Part shown: positions 6,649-12,139 of the stretch, one piece after another
Numbering within the stretch: the stretch's first letter is position 1
How the letters are laid out: every line of letters begins with the position of its first letter
Assembly (NCBI GenBank): GCA_018676275.1
Contig: JABHFC010000287.1
Location: 1 to 12,139, forward strand
Length of the DNA: 12,139 nucleotides
Reading direction: 5' to 3'
Origin: Gammaproteobacteria bacterium
GTDB lineage: Bacteria; Pseudomonadota; Gammaproteobacteria; Eutrophobiales; Eutrophobiaceae
Position numbers and translations under genes: made by a program
Notes under the pieces: generated by a model
What the model saw: only the letters and a program-made list of their open reading frames with translations
The model's database searches: none
Told to the model about the DNA's origin: nothing

Positions 6649-7611
6649 ATGCTATTAACTCAGCTAAAATCGCTACGCATCTCAACTTGTATTGCTCTGT
6701 TTTTCCTTTGTCTTTGCAGTTCAATTTCCATACATGCTTCATCGGACAACGCTGCAACTTTTAGTCTGGATGAGATCGCACCAGACGTATATGTCCATTA
6801 TGGAAAGCACGTGGAGTTCGACGATCCTCTACATGATGATATCGCCAACATCGGATTTATAGTCGGTGATAAGTGCGTCGCCGTTATTGATACAGGCGGC
6901 TCGGTAAGAACAGGACAGCGTTTATTATCTGCTATCCGCAAAACAACATCAAAACCAATCTGCTATGTAATAAACACACATATTCATTTTGATCATTTGT
7001 TGGGAAATATTGTTTTTCAAAATGATCAGGTGAAATTTGTTGGGCACAAGAACCTGGAGGAAGAAGTAATAGCAAGTCGTGCATTTTTTCTTCAGCAATT
7101 TCGTAATGATCTCGGAGACTCGCCGACTGAGAATTCGATTGTCGGCCCCAATCAAAGCGTCGAAGACAGCAACATGCAAATTGACCTGGGAAACCGTATC
7201 CTCGATTTGACCGCGTATAACAGTGCTCATTCACACAGCGATATAAGCATCTATGATCGACGTAGCAAATCCCTCTGGTTATCTGATCTATTATTCGTGC
7301 AGCGCATACCCGCGCTGGACGGAAGTTTGAAAGGCTGGTTAGATGTTGTCGAAGGTATAAAAAAGTCCCCTGCTGAACGATTTATTCCCGGACACGGCCC
7401 TGTTAGTCCTCGCTCATCTTCTGCGCTCGCTGATCTGGAACGTTACCTGCGTACTCTGTTGTCCCAAACCAGGAAAAAAATTGTAGAAGGTCTTTTTATG
7501 GAAGACATTGTTGATAGCGTTGGAAATAGCGAAAAACAACTCTGGTTGTTACATGAGCAGCACCATAAACGAAATGTTACTAAGGCTTTCAGCGAACTCG
7601 AATGGGAATAA
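6649..7611 (+). CDS. Exported metallo-beta-lactamase-fold hydrolase, SoxH-like (quinoprotein relay system type)
   Basis: The protein is 320 residues with a signal peptide (positive start, hydrophobic 11-27, likely cleavage after A30). The MBL metal motif is complete: H111-I-H113-F-D115-H116, H194 in AHSHSD, D213 in LSDLLF, and H249 in PGHGP. So two metal ions, probably zinc, should be bound. The segments ANIGFIVGDKCVAVIDTGG (66-84), RIPALDGSLKGWL (219-231) and PGHGPVSP (247-254) strongly recall the family named quinoprotein relay system zinc metallohydrolase, related to SoxH and usually found near PQQ-dependent dehydrogenases. None of those partners is present here, so its substrate is unknown. 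It lies 10 bp before tesB and may be co-transcribed with it. The start has no Shine-Dalgarno sequence, but it is the one that yields a proper signal peptide. Confidence 0.88.
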   Translation: MLLTQLKSLRISTCIALFFLCLCSSISIHASSDNAATFSLDEIAPDVYVHYGKHVEFDDPLHDDIANIGFIVGDKCVAVIDTGGSVRTGQRLLSAIRKTTSKPICYVINTHIHFDHLLGNIVFQNDQVKFVGHKNLEEEVIASRAFFLQQFRNDLGDSPTENSIVGPNQSVEDSNMQIDLGNRILDLTAYNSAHSHSDISIYDRRSKSLWLSDLLFVQRIPALDGSLKGWLDVVEGIKKSPAERFIPGHGPVSPRSSSALADLERYLRTLLSQTRKKIVEGLFMEDIVDSVGNSEKQLWLLHEQHHKRNVTKAFSELEWE

Positions 7612-7621
7612 ACTAAATAAG

Positions 7622-8482
7622 ATGATAGCAATACTACAGGAGCTTGTTTCACTACTGGAACTCGAACGATTGGAAGATAACCTGTTTCGCGGACCTAGTC
7701 GCGATATCGGTACCAATCGTGTCTATGGAGGTCAGGTACTTGGACAAGCGATCAAGGCAGCCCAATATACTGTTGAAGATAATCGCAATATCCATTCCCT
7801 GCACGCCTATTTTCTGCGTGAAGGGGATCATGACTCACCAATAATATATGAAGTCGACCGTAGTCGTGATGGAAACAGTTTTTCCGCTCGCCGAATTGTC
7901 GCCATACAACATGGCAGACCTATATTCACTCTTTCTGCTTCGTTTCAGGTTGAAGAAGAAGGACTTGAATATGGTATTGAGATGCCTGATGTTCCTGCTC
8001 CGGAAAAGCTCATCAGCGTGAGGGAATATGAAACCAGACACATGGATAAATTGCCGGAGAAATTCCAGCGTTTATTGTCTTTGTCAGCACCTTTTGATCT
8101 GAAACCAGTGGATTTTGATGAACATCTGGACAGCGAATCTGCATCAGGTGGTAGACATTTCTGGATAAAAACTGTCGACGAACTTCCAGCAGAACCACAA
8201 TTGCATCGCTCCATTCTCGCCTACGTTTCCGACTATGGTTTGCTGACCAGCTGCCTGGTACCACACGGTTTACATTTCCTTGATAGCAGTCTGATGATGG
8301 CAAGTATTGATCATGCTATGTGGTTTCATCGCCCTTTTAGAATGGACGAATGGTTGCTCTATTCCTGCGAAGCTATCTCAACAAATAATTCACGTGGTCT
8401 GGCAAAAGGTAATTTCTTTCATCAGGATGGCAGCCTGATAGCGTCCACTAATCAGGAAGGTTTGATACGCCGTAAAAGTTAA
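7622..8482 (+). CDS. tesB: Acyl-CoA thioesterase II (TesB)
   Basis: Starting at 7622 the protein is 286 residues, the same length as E. coli TesB, and begins like it (LQELVSLLELERLEDNLFRG). The double hot-dog fold is shown by VYGGQVLGQA (34-43), RDGNSFSARRV-like (82-92) and IDHAMWFHRPF (229-239). The E. coli catalytic residues D204, T228 and Q278 correspond by number to D204, S228 and Q278 here, so the threonine is conservatively replaced by serine. It hydrolyses medium- and long-chain acyl-CoA to free fatty acid and CoA in the cytoplasm. The frame is open further upstream (an in-frame ATG at 7508 lies inside the hydrolase gene), but homology supports 7622. There is no strong ribosome binding site, which fits translational coupling to the preceding gene 10 bp away. 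It converges on the ETF-QO gene. Confidence 0.95.
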   Translation: MIAILQELVSLLELERLEDNLFRGPSRDIGTNRVYGGQVLGQAIKAAQYTVEDNRNIHSLHAYFLREGDHDSPIIYEVDRSRDGNSFSARRIVAIQHGRPIFTLSASFQVEEEGLEYGIEMPDVPAPEKLISVREYETRHMDKLPEKFQRLLSLSAPFDLKPVDFDEHLDSESASGGRHFWIKTVDELPAEPQLHRSILAYVSDYGLLTSCLVPHGLHFLDSSLMMASIDHAMWFHRPFRMDEWLLYSCEAISTNNSRGLAKGNFFHQDGSLIASTNQEGLIRRKS

Positions 8483-8500
8483 TGCAAAAATTTTTCGGGC

Positions 8501-10150
8501 TTACATATTGGGATAATTAGGGCCGCCACCACCTTCAGGCACCACCCAAACTATATTCTGACTCGGATCTTTAATATCGCAGGTTTTACAATGTACGCAA
8601 TTTTGTGCATTTATTTGTAATCTGGGCTCACCTTGATCCTCAACAATTTCATATACACCAGCTGGACAATATCTCTGTTCAGGTGCGGCAAAGTCAGGGA
8701 GATTAGTTGAAACAGGAATATCAGCATTTTTCAAAGTTAAATGACAGGGCTGATCTTCTTCATGATTCGTATTGGAAATAAACACTGATGAAGGTTTGTC
8801 AAAACTGAGTACACCATCCGGTTTTGGATAGTCAATAAGCCTGGATTCATCGGCGCGTTTCAATGTAGCGTGGTCTGCAATGCGATCATGAAAAGTGAAG
8901 GGTATTTTTCCTCGACACAAATTTTGATCTATATAGTTAAAAGCTGCACCCAGATATAGTCCAAGTTTATGTAGAACAGGACCGAAATTTCGTGAACGAT
9001 AGAGCTCATCATATACCCAGGAAGTACGAAAATTTTCCGCATACTGCTCTATATCTTTTCCACCATCATCTCCCTGACTCAAGATATCAACAAGTGTTTC
9101 TGCAGCTACCATCCCGGATTTCATAGCTGTATGAGAACCTTTAATTTTTGCATAATTAAGTGTCCCTGCATCACAACCTATAACTAACGCGCCCGGTAAG
9201 CTCATCTTCGGCAAAGAATTTAAACCTCCCTTTGCAATTGCTCTCGCACCGTAAGAAAGACGTTTCCCACCAGTCAGGGTTTTCGAAATAGCAGGATGAT
9301 GCTTAAATCGCTGAAATTCATCGAAAGGACTGAGATAAGGGTTTGAATAATTCAAATCTATAATCAACCCCAGAGCAACTTGCCTGTCTTCGAGGTGATA
9401 CAGAAAAAAACCACCTGTTGTATCTTTGTCTAATGGCCATCCTGTGCCATGAACAACAAGTCCAGGTTGATGCTTATCTTCCTCTACCTCCCATAGCTCC
9501 TTCAACCCTATACCATAGTGTTGTGGATCGCAGTCATTTGCCAAATCAAACTTTTCCATAAGTTGTTTTCCCAAATGACCACGGCAACCTTCAGCAAATA
9601 CCGTGTATTTGGCATGCAATTCCATTCCTGCCTCGTAGGAAACTTTCTGTTGACCGGATTCATCAAGCCCCATATCACCAGTTGCGACACCTTTAACACT
9701 ACCATCCTCGTTGTAGAGAATTTCTGCTGCTGCAAAACCCGGATAAATCTCTACTTCCAGAGCCTCAGCCTGCTCCCCTAACCAGCGGCACACATTACCC
9801 AGGCTGACAATATAATTGCCCATGTTGTGCGTACTGGCTGGCACAAGAAAATTGGGGGTCTTGAATGAAGATTCAGCGCCGGTAAGAAAAAACACCTGAT
9901 CTTCGGTAACGGGAGTGAGTAAAGGTGCACCCCGTTCAGCCCAATCAGGGATGAGTTCATTCAGGGCTCGCGGTTCAATTACGGCACCTGAAAGAATGTG
10001 AGTGCCAATTTCAGAACCTTTCTCAAGAATACAAACCGAAAGGTCTATTTGTTTCTCCTGCGCTAACTGACGCAAGCGAATCGCCGTTGATAAGCCAGCA
10101 GGGCCACCACCGACTATCACAACATCGTATTCCATGGATTCACGTTCCAT
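8501..10150 (-). CDS. Electron transfer flavoprotein:ubiquinone oxidoreductase (ETF-QO)
   Basis: The protein is 549 residues, the family's usual bacterial length. It passes electrons from reduced ETF, loaded by acyl-CoA and other dehydrogenases, to ubiquinone at the inner face of the cytoplasmic membrane. The N-terminal FAD site is G14-GGPAG-19. The second FAD segment (about 325-346) contains GCDAGTLN and KGSHTAMKSG. The C-terminal ferredoxin-like part binds one 4Fe-4S cluster through C495, C518, C521 and C524 and ends in GGGGPNYPNM. The upstream Met1 is preferred over Met6 because GAGGT lies about six bases before it. It follows the TPR gene by 101 bp on the same strand; this gap holds a -10-like box and a dyad, so separate control is likely. 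No etfA or etfB is present in the window. Its 3' end lies 18 bp from that of tesB, with no visible terminator between them. Confidence 0.97.
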   Translation of the reverse strand: MERESMEYDVVIVGGGPAGLSTAIRLRQLAQEKQIDLSVCILEKGSEIGTHILSGAVIEPRALNELIPDWAERGAPLLTPVTEDQVFFLTGAESSFKTPNFLVPASTHNMGNYIVSLGNVCRWLGEQAEALEVEIYPGFAAAEILYNEDGSVKGVATGDMGLDESGQQKVSYEAGMELHAKYTVFAEGCRGHLGKQLMEKFDLANDCDPQHYGIGLKELWEVEEDKHQPGLVVHGTGWPLDKDTTGGFFLYHLEDRQVALGLIIDLNYSNPYLSPFDEFQRFKHHPAISKTLTGGKRLSYGARAIAKGGLNSLPKMSLPGALVIGCDAGTLNYAKIKGSHTAMKSGMVAAETLVDILSQGDDGGKDIEQYAENFRTSWVYDELYRSRNFGPVLHKLGLYLGAAFNYIDQNLCRGKIPFTFHDRIADHATLKRADESRLIDYPKPDGVLSFDKPSSVFISNTNHEEDQPCHLTLKNADIPVSTNLPDFAAPEQRYCPAGVYEIVEDQGEPRLQINAQNCVHCKTCDIKDPSQNIVWVVPEGGGGPNYPNM

Positions 10151-10192
10151 AGCAATACCTCATAATAGGAAAAGGGAAAAGCCTGTTGTCAC

Positions 10193-10218
10193 ATTCCTGA
10201 AACGGATCCATCAGGATT
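10193..10218 (-). promoter_or_regulatory. Operator-like inverted repeat before the ETF-QO gene
   Basis: ATTCCTGA (10193-10200) and TCAGGATT (10211-10218) pair at seven of eight positions, with a perfect TCCTGA/TCAGGA core and ten bases between the arms. On the minus strand it begins eight bases after the TATAAT at 10227-10232, so it would overlap the first transcribed bases, a common repressor position. It lacks a T-run and so does not look like a terminator for the TPR gene. Confidence 0.4.
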
Positions 10219-10226
10219 TCCAGAGA

Positions 10227-10232
10227 ATTATA
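10227..10232 (-). promoter_or_regulatory. Possible -10 box of the ETF-QO gene
   Basis: A perfect TATAAT on the minus strand, about 77 bases before the ETF-QO ATG in the 101-bp gap. No good -35 hexamer is visible at 16-18 bases, so an activator or a different sigma factor would be needed if this is real. Confidence 0.3.
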
Positions 10233-10251
10233 CGGGTATATCAGGCAAAAA

Positions 10252-11586
10252 TTACGATATATCTGCTACTGCTTCCTTCTGTTTTCTTATCGCATCTTCA
10301 AGCTGTTTCTTGCGGGCTTTTTCGTTTCTGACATGTCCCAGCCACTGGGTAGCTGTCTTTTTACTACGCTTATCTTTACTCGCATTTGTGAAGGCTTTAA
10401 TTGACGCGTTAAAACGCTGTAACTCAAAATTTGCCAGACCAAGCATAACATTCGCTGTGTCACGTCGCTTTACACCACCTTTTTTTAACCCGGTTTCCAG
10501 TGCAGCGATTGCTTCCTTATACTTATCAAGATTGAGATAAGCCTGAGCCAGGCGTACATCAAGGTCACCATCCTTGGAAAGGTCTGCCGCCCTTTTTAAG
10601 GGGTCAATCGCTTTTTCACTCTCCTGTGCCTGTAACCAGGCCTGGGAAAGTAAACGAAGATTACGCACGTTCTTATCAATAATCCCTTTCTTCATTCCCT
10701 TATCCATAATCACTGCAGCCTTATAAGGCACTTCGTGCAATAGAAACAGGTTTGCCAGGTTCAACTGCTGATTGCCTTTTTGCAGATCTCCACTGTCGTA
10801 AAGCATTTCCATAATCGACATTTGCTTATCCAGCCTTTTCAATTCTGAATAGGCTCCAGCCATGGTCAGCCAGTACTCTGTTTTCGGATAGAGAACGACC
10901 AGCTCTTTTAGGACGTTGACCATATTCTCGTAATCGCCAAGGTTATAGTAGTCAACTCGCATCAACAAAAGCAGATTTTGTTTTGGATTATCACCACGAT
11001 CCTTAACCAGTTTGTAGGCTTTCTTCAGTGGTCCCAGAGATTTTTTATAATCTTCCAGTTGGTAATAGCCCTGACCAAGAAGCATATAAGCATTCTCGGA
11101 AGGCTTATCGGCAATCTTGAACCATTCCTCAATTGTCTTGACAGCCTTTTTATATTCTTCGGTGATAAAGTACAGTTGCGCCAGTGTGTACATGGAACTG
11201 GCTGCAAGACCTTCCGGCAAGTCAGGCTGTATTAATACTTTTTGATAGGAACGAATCGCGTCCTGATATTTTTCCAGGGTAAAATAAGTGTAGGCAAAAT
11301 AGTTGTACAACTGTGCCTTTTCGTAGGGAGAAAGTTTCTTTTCCTGTTCCAGCTCCCGCAACTTCGCAAGCCCGTCCTTATAATTTTTTGCTTCAATAAG
11401 CTCCTGTGCCTCAGTGAGTTTGGTATAGACCTTTTCACTCATAGACTGGGCTTTCTTTGTCTTACGTTCCTTCTTTTTCCCACCACTGTCCTGAGCCTGA
11501 ACCTCTACAGTCGGTAAGGAAACCGCCAGAATGAGACAAAATATCGGCACTATCACTCGCGTCAGGATATTTATTTTACGTTTCAT
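10252..11586 (-). CDS. Exported tetratricopeptide-repeat protein downstream of tonB
   Basis: The protein is 444 residues with a signal peptide (MKRK start, hydrophobic about 11-25, likely cleavage after A31 in VQA). A very basic, lysine-rich linker follows (about 36-46). The rest is helical with many TPR-like units between about 52 and 410. Clear examples end in YQDAIRSYQKVL (107-118), YKKAVKTIEEWF (145-156), YKEAIAALETGL (356-367) and FNASIKAFTNAS (392-403). The C-terminus is a charged helix rich in Lys and Arg. Periplasmic TPR proteins encoded directly after tonB are known in TonB2-type clusters of marine gammaproteobacteria, where they are thought to assist TonB-dependent transport. The gene starts 41 bp after the tonB stop on the same strand, with CAGGG about ten bases before the ATG. 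The fold is certain; the exact role is inferred from context. Confidence 0.88.
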   Translation of the reverse strand: MKRKINILTRVIVPIFCLILAVSLPTVEVQAQDSGGKKKERKTKKAQSMSEKVYTKLTEAQELIEAKNYKDGLAKLRELEQEKKLSPYEKAQLYNYFAYTYFTLEKYQDAIRSYQKVLIQPDLPEGLAASSMYTLAQLYFITEEYKKAVKTIEEWFKIADKPSENAYMLLGQGYYQLEDYKKSLGPLKKAYKLVKDRGDNPKQNLLLLMRVDYYNLGDYENMVNVLKELVVLYPKTEYWLTMAGAYSELKRLDKQMSIMEMLYDSGDLQKGNQQLNLANLFLLHEVPYKAAVIMDKGMKKGIIDKNVRNLRLLSQAWLQAQESEKAIDPLKRAADLSKDGDLDVRLAQAYLNLDKYKEAIAALETGLKKGGVKRRDTANVMLGLANFELQRFNASIKAFTNASKDKRSKKTATQWLGHVRNEKARKKQLEDAIRKQKEAVADIS

Positions 11587-11627
11587 TACTTATGACCCTG
11601 TCTTTAATTTACAGACTTCCCGCCTGG

Positions 11628-12139
11628 TTAGTCTTCAATTTCAAAGGTTATTTTATTTTGTACGCCCGGTACTTCAATTGGCTGTCCATCAACCACTCTC
11701 GGCTTATACTTGAACTTGGCTGCCGCCTTCATCGCCGCATTGTCAAACATACTGCTAGTAGACTCGACAACAAAGACGTCCTTTGTAGTACCTTGTTTCG
11801 TCACTGTGAATTCGACAATCACATAACCCTCTACACCACGTGATAAGGCTCTGCGTGGATAGATTGGTTGTACCTTAACAATAGGCAGGTATTCACCATC
11901 GCTCGGCGCCAAACCAAAACCACTGGCATCGAGGTTAATACTGGCGTTTATCGGCCCGGCGTTAACAGCCATTGCCTGAGCTTCCGGAGTCACATCATCC
12001 ATAGATGGTGGTGGTGGTTCAGGAGGAGGTTCATCAGGCTGTGGTGGTTTTTCTGGTGGAGGCTCCCGGCGATCAAGGGTCTCATTCTGCTGTATTCTGA
12101 CAAAATCAGGCAGCTTCAGTGTCTTGCTTTTATCAAGAT
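11628..12139 (-). CDS. tonB: TonB energy transducer, C-terminal part
   Basis: The frame is open to the right edge, so the N-terminal membrane anchor is outside the window. 169 residues are visible. A proline/glutamate-rich spacer (EPPPEK, PPQPDEPPPEPPPP, coded by 12006-12065) would span the periplasm. The C-terminal TonB domain (about the last 90 residues) shows YPRRALSRGVEGYVIVEFTV, the conserved core strand-helix pattern, then FDNAAMKAAAKFKYKP, and ends in ITFEIED. It should carry proton-motive energy from ExbB/ExbD in the inner membrane to TonB-dependent receptors in the outer membrane. The sequence before the spacer (FVRIQQNE) resembles TonB2-type proteins, which have short spacers. exbB and exbD are expected to the right. 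The gene is followed by the TPR gene, probably in one operon. Confidence 0.95.
   Translation of the reverse strand, partial: LDKSKTLKLPDFVRIQQNETLDRREPPPEKPPQPDEPPPEPPPPSMDDVTPEAQAMAVNAGPINASINLDASGFGLAPSDGEYLPIVKVQPIYPRRALSRGVEGYVIVEFTVTKQGTTKDVFVVESTSSMFDNAAMKAAAKFKYKPRVVDGQPIEVPGVQNKITFEIED

Noticed and set aside
1127..7611. A single sulfur-metabolism gene cluster made of the sulfurtransferase, CxxC protein, CysB and SoxH-like hydrolase
   Set aside because: The genes are scattered, on both strands and separated by unrelated genes and a terminator; only the CxxC-cysB adjacency is tight enough to suggest a link.
7508..7621. Upstream start for tesB adding 38 residues
   Set aside because: The extension lies inside the hydrolase gene in another frame, and TesB homology and length agree exactly with the ATG at 7622.
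12006..12065. Tandem GGT/AGG triplet runs resembling a microsatellite
   Set aside because: They are the proline codons of the TonB spacer on the minus strand and are expected for this protein.

Overview
The window looks like chromosomal DNA of a gammaproteobacterium. The strongest clue is a full-length CysB (324 aa, the same length as the enterobacterial protein, with its effector-contact threonines in place). It is supported by a TesB-type acyl-CoA thioesterase of exactly 286 aa, a bacterial electron-transfer flavoprotein:ubiquinone oxidoreductase, and a TonB gene followed by a TPR gene, an arrangement I know from TonB2-type systems of marine gammaproteobacteria. Base composition is moderate and intergenic DNA is AT-rich. 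I cannot name a genus. I see no rRNA, tRNA, CRISPR array, insertion sequence or phage gene.

Layout. 1-1053 (minus, C-terminus outside the window): an exported von Willebrand factor A protein held by a C-terminal membrane helix. 1127-1972 (minus): a two-domain rhodanese of the mercaptopyruvate sulfurtransferase type. It is divergent from 2022-3101 (plus), a predicted zinc-peptidase lipoprotein. 3329-4219 (plus): a cytoplasmic protein with a C-terminal FHA domain behind a long structured leader. 4453-4752 (plus): a small CxxC thioredoxin/glutaredoxin-like protein that converges on cysB (4786-5760, minus). Upstream of cysB are a promoter candidate, a 14-bp direct repeat with a 31-bp period, and a clear intrinsic terminator that closes the small DUF465 gene at 6003-6227 (minus). 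A 421-bp AT-rich gap with a perfect 11-bp inverted repeat leads to 6649-7611 (plus), an exported SoxH-like metallo-beta-lactamase-fold hydrolase, and tesB (7622-8482, plus), 10 bp further on. On the minus strand tonB (partial, right edge), the TPR gene (10252-11586) and the ETF-QO gene (8501-10150) run in one direction and converge on tesB.

How the genes work together. ETF-QO delivers electrons from acyl-CoA dehydrogenases to the quinone pool, and TesB hydrolyses acyl-CoA, so both touch fatty-acid metabolism although they lie on opposite strands. TonB and the TPR protein belong to energised uptake across the outer membrane. CysB, the CxxC protein and the sulfurtransferase all touch sulfur metabolism, but only the first two are adjacent. 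The vWA and FHA proteins might be parts of a phosphothreonine or envelope signalling set whose other members would lie to the left. Most of the window is ordinary chromosomal housekeeping. The parts most worth a second look are the vWA/FHA pair, the small CxxC protein, the cysB upstream repeats, the orphan SoxH-like hydrolase and the operator-like dyad before the ETF-QO gene.
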